Origin: Sphingomonas sp. 8AM
Lineage (GTDB): Bacteria; Pseudomonadota; Alphaproteobacteria; Sphingomonadales; Sphingomonadaceae
NCBI RefSeq assembly: GCF_902506455.1
Contig: NZ_LR733844.1
Location: 1,795,661 to 1,859,660 of the forward strand
Reading direction: 5' to 3'
Length of the DNA: 64,000 nt
Part shown: positions 43,949 through 52,687 of the stretch, piece by piece
Layout: every line of letters begins with the position of its first letter
How positions within the stretch are numbered: position 1 is the first letter of the stretch
Translations under genes and position numbers: made by a program
The notes under the pieces: generated by a model
Told to the model about the DNA's origin: nothing
The model's database searches: none
Seen by the model: only the letters and a program-made list of their open reading frames with translations

Positions 43949-44025
43949 TTTTGGAACAAAGTGAATACACCAGTGCGGCGCGTTGAATGCGGCGCGCGGT
44001 TGCTCTAGCGAAAGGCTCCACGGCA

Positions 44026-45099
44026 ATGGCCGCCAAACTTCAGGTGATCGATACCGGCATGGCAACCGCGAATACAGACCGTCAAAAGGCGCTCGACGCC
44101 GCGCTGGCGCAGATCGATCGCGCCTTCGGCAAGGGCTCGGCGATGAAGCTGGGGCAGAAGGAGACGATGCAGGTCGAGGCGATCTCGACCGGCTCGCTCG
44201 GGCTCGATATCGCGCTCGGCGTCGGCGGGTTGCCGCGCGGGCGCGTGATCGAGGTCTATGGTCCGGAAAGCTCGGGCAAGACCACGCTTGCGCTCCACGT
44301 CATTGCCGAGGCGCAGAAGAACGGCGGCACCGCCGCCTTCGTCGACGCCGAACACGCGCTCGACCCGGTCTATGCCAAGAAGCTGGGCGTCAACATCGAC
44401 GAGCTGATCGTCTCGCAGCCCGACACTGGCGAGCAGGCGCTGGAGATCGTCGATACGTTGGTGCGCTCGAACGCCATCGACGTGCTGGTGGTCGATTCGG
44501 TCGCCGCGCTGGTGCCGCGCGCCGAGATCGAGGGCGAGATGGGCGACAGTCACGTCGGCCTTCAGGCCCGGCTGATGTCGCAGAGCCTGCGCAAGCTGAC
44601 CGGCTCGATCAGCCGCTCGCGCTGCATGGTGATCTTCATCAACCAGCTGCGCATGAAGATCGGCGTGATGTACGGCAACCCGGAGACGACGACCGGCGGC
44701 AACGCGCTGAAGTTCTACGCCTCGGTCCGCCTCGATATCCGCCGCACCGGCGCGATCAAGGACCGCGACGAAGTGATCGGCAACGCCACCCGCGTCAAGG
44801 TCGTCAAGAACAAGGTGGCACCGCCGTTCAAGCAGGTCGAGTTCGACATCATGTACGGCGAGGGCATCTCGAAGATCGGCGAGATCCTCGATATCGGCGT
44901 CAAGGCCGGGCTGGTCGAGAAGGCCGGTGCGTGGTTCTCCTATGACTCGGTGCGGATCGGGCAGGGACGTGAGAACGCCAAGAACTTCCTGCGCGAAAAT
45001 CCCGAGATGAAGGATCGGCTGGAAAAGGCGATTCGCGGCCGCACCGAGCAGGTTGCCGACGGAATGATGGCGGGGCCGAGCGAGGACGACGACGTCTGA
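44026..45099 (+). CDS. recA: Recombinase RecA
   Basis: A 357-residue strand-exchange ATPase and LexA co-protease. Walker [10 protein letters not shown] is at 79-87; Walker [17 protein letters not shown]; loop L2 region [20 protein letters not shown]. The acidic tail ends PSEDDDV. Start ATG 44026 (AAAGG upstream); ATG 44059 is an alternative that would drop 11 residues. The SOS box lies directly upstream. Confidence 0.98.
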   Translation: MAAKLQVIDTGMATANTDRQKALDAALAQIDRAFGKGSAMKLGQKETMQVEAISTGSLGLDIALGVGGLPRGRVIEVYGPESSGKTTLALHVIAEAQKNGGTAAFVDAEHALDPVYAKKLGVNIDELIVSQPDTGEQALEIVDTLVRSNAIDVLVVDSVAALVPRAEIEGEMGDSHVGLQARLMSQSLRKLTGSISRSRCMVIFINQLRMKIGVMYGNPETTTGGNALKFYASVRLDIRRTGAIKDRDEVIGNATRVKVVKNKVAPPFKQVEFDIMYGEGISKIGEILDIGVKAGLVEKAGAWFSYDSVRIGQGRENAKNFLRENPEMKDRLEKAIRGRTEQVADGMMAGPSEDDDV

Positions 45100-45130
45100 T
45101 CCCGGCAATGTCGAACCGGACCCGCCTTGA

Positions 45131-45850
45131 ATGACGAGCGCCGGCGATTGGCGCGGGCGGGTCGGCACTGTCTGAGCGGAGGAGCATGCGCGCACCGGGC
45201 GCGCGTTTGCGGGCGTCGCGGCGGCGCTTGATGCGGCAATTGCCTCCGTTGCCCCGCCCGTGGGGCGCGCTGCCGATCTGGGATGCGGGATCGGCGACAC
45301 GACGCTCGCGCTTGCCGCGACCCAACCGGGGCTGCGCGTTACCGGCATCGACCTGTCGCCGGCGCTGATCGCGATCGCGCGCGCCCGCGCGGTGCCGGAC
45401 GCGGGAGCGGGGATGGACCGCAAAGGCGTCCCTGCCGCCGCGACCTTTGTCGTTGGCGATGTCTTGAAAGTGCTGCCAACGCTTGTCCCTCTCGACCTGC
45501 TGGTCTCGCGGCACGGCCTGATGTTCTTCACCGATCCGGCCTCCGCCTTCGTAGCGCTTCGCGCCACTGTGACCCCGGGTGCGCCGCTGGTCTTCTCCTG
45601 TTTCGCCCCGCGGGCGGAAAATGAGTGGGTAACCGCCCCTGAAAGTGCCGTTGGCCAGATGTCGCCGACCGCGGAGGGCTACGCCCCGGGGCCGCTCGCC
45701 GCGTTGCTCGCCGCCAGCCACCCGTCCGATCGCGCGCAACAGGAGGCGGCGCTGCTGGATCTGTTCGCAACGCGGATACGGGAGGGCGCGGTCACGTTCT
45801 CCGCTGCGATACGGATCGTAACCGCGCGCGCGGGGAAGGAAGCTGCATGA
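45131..45850 (+). pseudogene. Class I SAM-dependent methyltransferase interrupted by an in-frame TGA
   Basis: ATG 45131 codes MTSAGDWRGRVGTV, then TGA at 45173-45175. The same frame continues AEEHARTGRAFAGVAAALDA and the SAM-binding motif AADLGCGIGDTTLALAA, LRVTGIDLSPALI to a normal end at 45850. Related sphingomonad methyltransferases have Trp at this point (pattern GRVGxVWxxE), so a TGG-to-TGA change is likely. The only in-frame restart is GTG 45260, after the N-terminal helices. A sequencing error is possible. It overlaps the GST start by 4 bases. Confidence 0.7.
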
Positions 45851-46494
45851 CGATCATCGTCCACCATCTCGAGAATTCCCGCTCGCAGCGCATTCTGTGG
45901 ATGCTCGAGGAGCTTGAACTGCCCTACGAGGTAAAACGCTACGAGCGCGACCGGGAGACGATGCTCGCCCCGTCCGAATTGCGCCGCGTCCATCCACTCG
46001 GCAAGTCGCCGGTGATCGAGGATCGGGCGGCGCACGGTTCGACCGGTCCGCGCGTGATCGCCGAAACCGGCGCGATCGTCGAATATCTCGTCGATCGCGC
46101 CGACGGAACGCTGGGTGCGCCGTCCAAGCGCGACGCTGCGCTCGCGTATCGATTCTGGCTACACTATGCGGAGGGCTCGTTGATGCCGCCGCTGCTGGTC
46201 AAGCTGATCGTGTCCCGCATTCCGCTGGTCGGCTCGCGGGTCGCCGCGCAGATCCAGCCGATGATCGACCGACATCTCGATTATGTCGAGGCATCGCTCG
46301 CCGATCATCCGTGGTTCGCCGGTGACACCTTCACCGCGGCCGACATCATGATGAGCTTCCCGATCGAGGCGGCGCGCAGCCGCGCCGGGCTCGACGCCAG
46401 CCGGCCCAATACGCTTGGCTGGCTGGAGCGCATCCATGCCCGCCCGGCCTATCAGCGTGCGCTCACGGCCGGCGGCCCGTACGCCTATGCGTGA
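45847..46494 (+). CDS. Glutathione S-transferase
   Basis: A 215-residue GST. The thioredoxin-like N-terminal domain is TIIVHHLENSRSQRILWMLE, with the PVIEDRA and IAETGAIVEYL glutathione-binding elements; the all-helical C-terminal domain has HPWFAGDTFTAADIMMSFP. It fits the bacterial beta/theta-like group that conjugates or reduces electrophiles. ATG overlaps the end of the broken methyltransferase frame. A hairpin starting at the stop codon ends the transcript. Confidence 0.94.
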   Translation: MTIIVHHLENSRSQRILWMLEELELPYEVKRYERDRETMLAPSELRRVHPLGKSPVIEDRAAHGSTGPRVIAETGAIVEYLVDRADGTLGAPSKRDAALAYRFWLHYAEGSLMPPLLVKLIVSRIPLVGSRVAAQIQPMIDRHLDYVEASLADHPWFAGDTFTAADIMMSFPIEAARSRAGLDASRPNTLGWLERIHARPAYQRALTAGGPYAYA

Positions 46495-46526
46495 GTGGCG
46501 GGTAGACGTCGTCACTCATCGTTTTT
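46492..46526 (+). terminator. Terminator overlapping the GST stop codon
   Basis: TGAGTG (46492-46497, includes the TGA stop) pairs with CACTCA (46513-46518), followed by TCGTTTTT. The short stem makes it a modest terminator. Confidence 0.55.
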
Positions 46527-46603
46527 CCTCCCGATCGAGGTACGTCATGTCGCGCGGGATCGACTTCAGTGCGGAAGCACCACGCTGCCGGCCTGAGCGA
46601 TCA

Positions 46604-46623
46604 CCGCCCCGGGGCCGGGGCGG
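46604..46623 (-). terminator. GC hairpin downstream of the TonB receptor
   Basis: CCGCCCC and GGGGCGG form a 7-bp stem around GGGGCC, about 45 bases past the receptor stop on the minus strand. There is no T-run, so its role is uncertain. Confidence 0.35.
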
Positions 46624-46667
46624 CAACGCAACGTGACCAGACGGGGGGTCAGCCTTCTTTCGTGCGC

Positions 46668-49397
46668 TCAGAAGCGCGTGCGCAACGTCAGTCCATAGGT
46701 CCGCGGCTCGCCCAGGAACGAGGTGAACAGCGAATTGGCGGTCGCAAAGCTGGGGCTGCCGAAAGCCTGCACCTGCGATTGCGAACCGGCGCCCTGGAAC
46801 GGGGCGCTGAACGCGACCTGCTGATAGTTGGTGTCGAGCAGGTTCTGCGCCCACAACTCGACCGCCCACCGCTGTTCGTCGCCGCGCACGCCGATGCGCG
46901 CGTTCATAAGAAAGAAGCCGTCCTGCCGCTTCTCGAAGAACAGGTCCGACCCGGTGTTGTAGTCGCTGGTCATGCGTCCGTCGACGTAGAACAGGGCACT
47001 TACGCCGTTACCGCCAAGTGCCGGAGTCCAGCTGACCGAGCTGGTGACGGTGTGGCGCGGGGCATTCGACATCTGCGCGCCAGGCAACAGGAACAGCGCC
47101 GCGCTCAACGGCTCGCCGGCCTTGCTGCCGACCAGGTTGCGCGCATATTTGGCATCGGCAAGCGTGTAGCCGAGGTTCACCGTCACGTCGGGTGTCGGGT
47201 ACATGCCGACCTCGAGTTCGACGCCCTGCGTCACCAGCCCCTTGCCGACCTTGCCCGTGCACGTGCCGGTGGTGCTGGAGTTATCGCGATCCGTTCCGTT
47301 CAGCGGCTTGTCGCAGCCGCCGATGTTCTGGACGATGTAATTGGTACCGTTAAAGGTGTTGAGCTGGAAGTTGGTGAACTCTGATCGGAACGCCGCAACA
47401 TTGGCGGTGAACTGCCGCGAGGTGTATTTCAGCCCCAGCTCATAGGCGTTCACCGTCTCGGGGTCGAAGCGCAGATTGCGGACGTTCGACGCGGGCGGCG
47501 TGCTCAGCACCGTCTCGCTCAGGTCGGAGCGGTCGAGATTGTAGCCGCCGGCCTTATAGCCGCGCGCGTAGGAGGCGTAGAACAGCGTTGAATCGAACGG
47601 CTTCCACGAAACGACGCCCGTCCCTGTCAACTGGCCCTCGCGAATCTGGTCGCCTAGTGCGACGTTGGTCAGTGCCGCAGTCGAATTGCCGATGCATGAC
47701 AACGTGATGATCCCGCCCGCGACCGAGCGCAGCGCGGCGATGTTGCTGGCGAGCAGCGGGCGCAGCGCCGCCTGCTGCGCCGGGCAGATGGTGTTGTTGT
47801 TGTTGAACCCGGCCGCCAGCGTCTTGTGCTCGTTGGTGTAGCGCAGCCCGACCGTGAAATTGAGGCGGTCGGTCAAGCGATAGATGTTGTGCGTGAAGAA
47901 GGCGAAATTCTCGCTGGTCTGGCGATAGACGTCGCGCAGGCTGCCGAGATTGTTGAGTGTGCTCAGCCGGTCGAGCCCGCCCACAGCAACGCCGCCGATC
48001 CCGGCGGTCAGTGCGGCACGACCGGCGGTGCTCAGGCACCCCGGGTTGGCGGCGTTGCGCAGCGCCGCGGCGGGGTTGATCGACAGCACCGCGCGGCACG
48101 CGGCGAATGCGCCATATTGCGCGCCGAAGTGGAGATTATCGACCAGCGCGAGGTTTTCGTGCGCGTAGTAACCGCCGATCAGCCAGTCGAGCTTGTTGTC
48201 GAGGATTGTGCCGGAGAAGCGGCTCTCGTGGCTGAAGACCTTGAACTGGCGATAGTTGTTGCCGTCGTCGGGGCGATAGATCAGGTCGACGGTGGAATAA
48301 TCCATATCGCCTGCGCCACCCGATTTGTATTCGCGATAGGCGGTCAGCGAGGTGAGTTGTGTCGCGCCGAGGTTCCAGCGGACGCGCATCGACAATCCGC
48401 CATCGGTGGTCAGGTTGCTATAAGCGCGCCCAACGGTCTGGGCGATCCGGCGGTTGTACGGGTCACCTTCGCTGGGCAGTACGCCGCCGAGGCTGCGCAG
48501 GATGCCGGTGATCGGGTTGGCAGCGCTGATCGCGTAATCGCCCGGCGTGCCCGGCGAGGGATCGGTCTTCTCGCGGGTGTCGGCATAGACCGCACCGCAG
48601 CACTTCTCGTCGCGCCGCGTGTAATCGCCGATGAAACGCACCGCGAGATCGGGGGTGATCGTGAAGAGCAACTGTCCGCGCACGAAGTACCGGTCGCGGT
48701 TGTTGAAGTCGGTCTTGTTGATGACGTCGGTGAGGAAGCCGTCGCGCCGGCTGGCGACGCCGTCGATGCGGAACGCGAGCAGATCCTTGATGACCGGCCC
48801 GGTCAGCGCACCCTGCACGCGGACGGCGTCGTAATTGCCGTAGCTGACTTCGCCCATGCCGCCGAACTTGAACTCGGGCAGCTTGGTATAGATGCTGATC
48901 GCGCCCGCCGAGGAATTGCGACCCGACAGCGTGCCCTGCGGCCCGCGCAGCACCTCGATGCGCTCGACCTCGCCGAGGTCGTTGAGTCCCGACCCGGTGC
49001 GGCTGCGATAGATGCCGTCGATGAACACCGCGACCGAGCTTTCCAGCCCCGGGTTGTCGCCGACCGTCCCGACGCCGCGGATGCGCGCCGAGGCATTGGC
49101 CTCGCTACCAGTCGAGCTGACCAGCAGCGACGGGGCAATCTGGGTCATCTGGCGGATGTCGGTCGCGCCCGAATTCTGGAGCGCAGCCTGCCCGAAGGCC
49201 GATACCGCGATCGGCACATTCGACAGCCGTTCGGAGCGGCGGGTGGCGGTCACGACGATGTCAGCGGTGTTGGGGGATGCTGCCTGCGTCGCATCTTTCG
49301 GCTGATTGGCCGCCGATCCGCGCAAATCCTGCGCAGCGGCGGGCGCCGCCAGAACCGCGACCACCGCCACTGACCGATACAAACGCGCCTTACGCAT
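46668..49397 (-). CDS. TonB-dependent outer-membrane receptor
   Basis: A 909-residue receptor. Signal peptide about 1-23 (ends APAAAQD). Plug motifs are ADIVVTATRRSERLSNVPIA, SARIRGVGTVGDNPG, VAVFIDGIYRSRTG and IEVLRGPQGTLSGRNSSAGAI. The barrel ends in RTYGLTLRTRF with terminal Phe. This group in sphingomonads handles varied organic or iron-chelate substrates, not specified here. ATG 49397 has GAGGGG 8 bases upstream; the ATG 18 bases further out is less likely. Divergent from the L,D-transpeptidase gene. Confidence 0.92.
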   Translation of the reverse strand: MRKARLYRSVAVVAVLAAPAAAQDLRGSAANQPKDATQAASPNTADIVVTATRRSERLSNVPIAVSAFGQAALQNSGATDIRQMTQIAPSLLVSSTGSEANASARIRGVGTVGDNPGLESSVAVFIDGIYRSRTGSGLNDLGEVERIEVLRGPQGTLSGRNSSAGAISIYTKLPEFKFGGMGEVSYGNYDAVRVQGALTGPVIKDLLAFRIDGVASRRDGFLTDVINKTDFNNRDRYFVRGQLLFTITPDLAVRFIGDYTRRDEKCCGAVYADTREKTDPSPGTPGDYAISAANPITGILRSLGGVLPSEGDPYNRRIAQTVGRAYSNLTTDGGLSMRVRWNLGATQLTSLTAYREYKSGGAGDMDYSTVDLIYRPDDGNNYRQFKVFSHESRFSGTILDNKLDWLIGGYYAHENLALVDNLHFGAQYGAFAACRAVLSINPAAALRNAANPGCLSTAGRAALTAGIGGVAVGGLDRLSTLNNLGSLRDVYRQTSENFAFFTHNIYRLTDRLNFTVGLRYTNEHKTLAAGFNNNNTICPAQQAALRPLLASNIAALRSVAGGIITLSCIGNSTAALTNVALGDQIREGQLTGTGVVSWKPFDSTLFYASYARGYKAGGYNLDRSDLSETVLSTPPASNVRNLRFDPETVNAYELGLKYTSRQFTANVAAFRSEFTNFQLNTFNGTNYIVQNIGGCDKPLNGTDRDNSSTTGTCTGKVGKGLVTQGVELEVGMYPTPDVTVNLGYTLADAKYARNLVGSKAGEPLSAALFLLPGAQMSNAPRHTVTSSVSWTPALGGNGVSALFYVDGRMTSDYNTGSDLFFEKRQDGFFLMNARIGVRGDEQRWAVELWAQNLLDTNYQQVAFSAPFQGAGSQSQVQAFGSPSFATANSLFTSFLGEPRTYGLTLRTRF

Positions 49398-49588
49398 CCT
49401 GGATCCCCTCGCCATTCACGCCCGATTGTGACGATGCTGGTAGGTGCGCACGGATAAGGAATGGTTAACGCAACCGTTCGCGTCCTTTCGCGCGCTGGTT
49501 CGTTGACGCGTGCGGAACCCCGGGCAGAGATCTCCCCGCAATCGCGTTTGTGCGATTCGGCCTCTCAACCCGGCGAATCAAAGGTGAT

Positions 49589-51052
49589 ATGCGCGCGGTC
49601 ATGATCTCGTTTGCCTCCGGTAGCCTTTTGCTCGCCGCGCTCGCCGTCGCGGCCCCCTCCATCGCGCAGGTGCCGGTCACGCCGGAATCCGCCGCGCCGA
49701 CACCGATCCCGCTCGTTCAACCGCAGTTGCCCCTGCCGACGCTCAGCGACGCCCAGCGACAGGAGCTGGCGCGGTTGATCGCCAAGGACGAGGTGGCACA
49801 GGGACTAAGCCGCACCGCACGCACAGATCTCGACCGGCTCGACAATGCGTCGCTAGCCCGGGTGGCGCTCGACCACGCCCGCGCGGTGCACGGCGGGCGG
49901 TTGATGCCGTCCGATTTCCAGAAGGACTGGGGGATCCGCCCGACCGCCTATGACCCGCTGCCGGGCTTTACCGACGCAGTCGCGCGCGACCGGCTGACGA
50001 CATGGATGCGCTCGCTTGCACCGCCTTATCAGGGATATGACACCTTGGTCGAAGGGCTGGCGCGTTACCGCAAGATCGCGGCGGCGGGCGGCTGGCCGAC
50101 GCTGAGCGTCGCGCCGGCATATGGCAGCAGCGGGCCTGCGGTGGGGCGGCTGCGCGAGCGGCTGGCGATCGAGGATCCAGAACTGACCGGCACCGGCGAC
50201 CGCTTCGACGCGGCGTTGCTGGAGGCGGTGCGTCGCGCGCAGCGTCGCTACGGCCTCAACCCCGCCGGGCAGGTCGGCGCGCAGACGCTCGCCGCGCTCA
50301 ACGTGCCGGTCGAGCAGCGTATCCAGTCGATCATGGCCAATCTGGAGCGCTGGCGCTGGCTGCCGCCGACGCTCGACCGTCGGCGCGTGCAGGTCAACAT
50401 CGCCGCGGCGGTGCTGACGGCGTTCGACGGCGACCGCCCGATCATGTCGATGCGCGCGGTCACCGGTCGGCCGGGCAACGAGACGCCGATGCTGGTGTCG
50501 CAGATCAGCAGCATCGTCATCAACCCGCCGTGGAATGTGCCCAGCTCGATCGCCACCAAGGAATTGTGGCCGAAGGAGCGCGCCAATCCGGGCTATCTGA
50601 AGCGCAACGGCTTTCGCGTGATCGACACCGGCGACGGCGGCAAGCGGCTGCAGCAAGCGTCAGAGCAGAGCGCGCTGGGGCGGTTCAAGTTCGATTTCCC
50701 GAACGACTTTGCGGTCTATCTCCACGACACCCCGGCGCGGTCCGGCTTCTCGAAGTTCGACCGGCTCGCCAGCCACGGCTGTGTCCGGCTGGAGAAGCCC
50801 GAGGATCTCGCCAAGCTGCTGATGGCGACCACACCCGACTGGCAGCCCGACGCGATCGACTCGGCGGTGGCCGCCGGCAAGACGGTGCGCGCCAAGATGG
50901 CCGAGCCGGTCAGCGTCTATCTGCTGTACTGGTCGGCGTTTGCGGGCGCGGATGGGCAGGTCGGCTTTCGCGAAGATCCCTATGGCTGGGACGGCAAACT
51001 GGCTGCTACGGTCGAGCGACGGTCCGCCGCGCAGGCGCTGGCGGCGAAGTGA
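49589..51052 (+). CDS. L,D-transpeptidase (YcbB/LdtD type)
   Basis: A 487-residue periplasmic enzyme that makes 3-3 peptidoglycan cross-links or attaches proteins. Signal peptide about 1-24 (ends APSIAQ); a peptidoglycan-binding-like region (GPAVGRLRERLAIEDP, LLEAVRRAQRRYGLNPAGQV); then the YkuD catalytic domain with FAVYLHDTP and the Cys motif SHGCVRLEKP (Cys about 398). The size matches the large YcbB class. ATG 49589 with AAGGTGAT; ATG 49601 is an alternative. It forms an operon with the following lipoprotein. Confidence 0.94.
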   Translation: MRAVMISFASGSLLLAALAVAAPSIAQVPVTPESAAPTPIPLVQPQLPLPTLSDAQRQELARLIAKDEVAQGLSRTARTDLDRLDNASLARVALDHARAVHGGRLMPSDFQKDWGIRPTAYDPLPGFTDAVARDRLTTWMRSLAPPYQGYDTLVEGLARYRKIAAAGGWPTLSVAPAYGSSGPAVGRLRERLAIEDPELTGTGDRFDAALLEAVRRAQRRYGLNPAGQVGAQTLAALNVPVEQRIQSIMANLERWRWLPPTLDRRRVQVNIAAAVLTAFDGDRPIMSMRAVTGRPGNETPMLVSQISSIVINPPWNVPSSIATKELWPKERANPGYLKRNGFRVIDTGDGGKRLQQASEQSALGRFKFDFPNDFAVYLHDTPARSGFSKFDRLASHGCVRLEKPEDLAKLLMATTPDWQPDAIDSAVAAGKTVRAKMAEPVSVYLLYWSAFAGADGQVGFREDPYGWDGKLAATVERRSAAQALAAK

Positions 51053-51063
51053 AGGAAGCACGA

Positions 51064-51402
51064 ATGATGGTATGGCGGCATCGGTTGGCGTTGGTCGCGC
51101 TCTTGGGTCTGGGCGTGGCAGGCTGCTCGAAGTCGGAGCCCGAGCCGCCCGAGATGAACATGACCGTGCAGGAACTCGAACCAACTCCCGAGCCGACGCC
51201 GACCGAGGAACCAACGCCTATCGTCGAACCGACGCCGACGCCGGGCAATGACACCGCGATCCTCCCGCCGCCTGAGGACGCCGCACCCGACGCCCAGATG
51301 ATGGACGACGCCTCCGCGACGGGGATGACCGCGCGCAGCGATCGTAGCGGCCGTGAGGATGAGGTCGATACCGCGCCGGCAGAGACCCGGCGGCGGGACT
51401 AA
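51064..51402 (+). CDS. Small lipoprotein with Pro-Thr-Glu repeats
   Basis: A 112-residue lipoprotein; lipobox GVAGC (Cys about 21). The mature part is disordered and acidic, with repeated PTPEPTP/EEPTP units, then a Met/Asp/Ala-rich tail. No known family. GAAGGA overlaps the L,D-transpeptidase stop, 8 bases before the ATG, so the pair is co-transcribed. The extended PT linker suggests spanning the periplasm or peptidoglycan, possibly assisting the transpeptidase; this is inference. Confidence 0.75.
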   Translation: MMVWRHRLALVALLGLGVAGCSKSEPEPPEMNMTVQELEPTPEPTPTEEPTPIVEPTPTPGNDTAILPPPEDAAPDAQMMDDASATGMTARSDRSGREDEVDTAPAETRRRD

Positions 51403-51407
51403 ACGGA

Positions 51408-51452
51408 GGGCGCGCGATTGAGGATCCACGGTCCTCTGTCGTGCCCTTTTTT
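51408..51452 (+). terminator. Terminator of the L,D-transpeptidase operon
   Basis: GGGCGCG (51408-51414) pairs with CGTGCCC (51440-51446) with one G-T pair; an inner GAGGA...TCCTC stem extends it; TTTTTT follows. It also overlaps the end of the convergent GST pseudogene. Confidence 0.7.
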
Positions 51453-52083
51453 CAGCGCAGCCCTTCGGCATCAAGCGCCTCACGGACAGCGGGTCGGGCT
51501 CTGACCCGCCCGTACCACGACTTCAGATGGTGGAGCGTGTCATAGTGGATGTCAGCTCGATAGGTTGGCTCAAGCCACGCCGCCTGTCCCCATTGGACGA
51601 GCGAATAGAGATAGGCATCGGCGACCGTGAAAGCGTCACCCATAAGATAGTGCCGATCGGCAAGGGTGTCGTTGAGCCACGCGAAGCGTGCCTCCAGCTT
51701 CGGTTTGGCAATGGCGGTGCCGTAGCTCCCGGCCAAGCGCGCATAGAGCAGCGGAATGAATCCCTTGTGGATTTCCGAAGTCAGGAAGTTCAGCCACTCC
51801 TGCAATCGATAACGTGCCATCGTGCCGTTTTCGGGAGCAAGGTCGCGCTCGGGTCTCAGGTCGGCGAGATATTGGAGGATCGCGGGGCCTTCACGAAGCA
51901 AGGTGCCGTCGTCGAGCTGGAGCAGGGGCACATAGCCTAACGCATTCAGCTCGTTGAAATCTCGTCCGTCATCCATCGACGACTCTTGTGATCCACCCGG
52001 ATCAGGTCGGCCGTAATTTCGAGCTCGCGAAGAATGATGTGCGGTGCGAGCGAGCAGGCAGCAGGCATGTAATACAGCTTCAC
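51452..52083 (-). pseudogene. Glutathione S-transferase with a frameshift
   Basis: GTG 52083 (AGGAG 7 bases upstream) codes VKLYYMPAACSLAPHIILRE and continues to VDHKSRR, then leaves frame and stops at 51946. From 51976 another frame reads MDDGRDFNELNALGYVPLLQ and runs to a normal GST end with HYLMGDAFTVADAYLYSLVQ. Joined, the two give one full-length GST of about 210 residues, so one base was gained or lost near 51970-51985. It is divergent from an HxlR regulator. Confidence 0.8.
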
Positions 52084-52209
52084 GGACGGCTCCTGGATGG
52101 CGCGGGACTGACCCGTCCCAATCACTGCATCTTGCCGAAGTGCCGCTTCCCTGGAAGAAGGCAGTAATATGTGTCTTGGCGACAAATTTGAAACTTGCGG
52201 TTGGTTCCG

Positions 52210-52527
52210 GTGAGGCGCAGCGTAACGGGGTGTTCGGTTGAAGAGGCTATGCGGTTGCTCGGCGGCCGCTGGCGATTGCTGATCGTCTCCTACCTTGTTG
52301 ACGGGCCACGGCGTTACAGTGACTTGCGTCGATCCATTCCCGCGATCTCGCAACGGATGCTGACGCTTGATCTGCGGGCTCTGGAAGCGGCCGGCTTTGT
52401 AGCGCGGACCGTTTTCCCGACCGTGCCGGTGACCGTCCAATACGAGTTGACCGCTGACGGTGCGCGCCTGATCCCGGTTGTCGAGGTTATGCGAACCTTC
52501 GGCCTCTGGCTGAAGGAGCGCGATTGA
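52210..52527 (+). CDS. HxlR family transcriptional regulator
   Basis: A roughly 105-residue winged-helix regulator. GCSVEEAMRLLGGRWRLLIV, then RRYSDLRRSIPAISQRMLTL and LEAAGFVARTVFPTVPVTVQ (wing), ending ELTADGARLIPVVEVM, as in HxlR/YodB. The N-terminal Cys in TGCSVE is where HxlR redox sensors carry their reactive cysteine. No ATG is available; GTG 52210 or TTG 52195 are the starts. It probably controlled the divergent GST, which is now broken. Confidence 0.87.
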   Translation: MRRSVTGCSVEEAMRLLGGRWRLLIVSYLVDGPRRYSDLRRSIPAISQRMLTLDLRALEAAGFVARTVFPTVPVTVQYELTADGARLIPVVEVMRTFGLWLKERD

Positions 52528-52687
52528 GGGTCTGACCTGTCAGCCTCGCCGCGCCCCCCCCCCCGGCCTAATTCGGGAATCGCAAGCTTCTGGACGGCGC
52601 GCCCGTAAAGTGGGTTGGGGTCCAGTGCTGAGACGCGATATGAAAGGGTATTTCGTCGCTTTTGCCTGACGTACGACGAGCCCCCAC

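Noticed and set aside
52554..52564. Run of 11 C as a phase-variation tract
   Set aside because: It lies between genes (hxlR and recN ends), not in a coding or promoter position; more likely a place prone to sequencing error.
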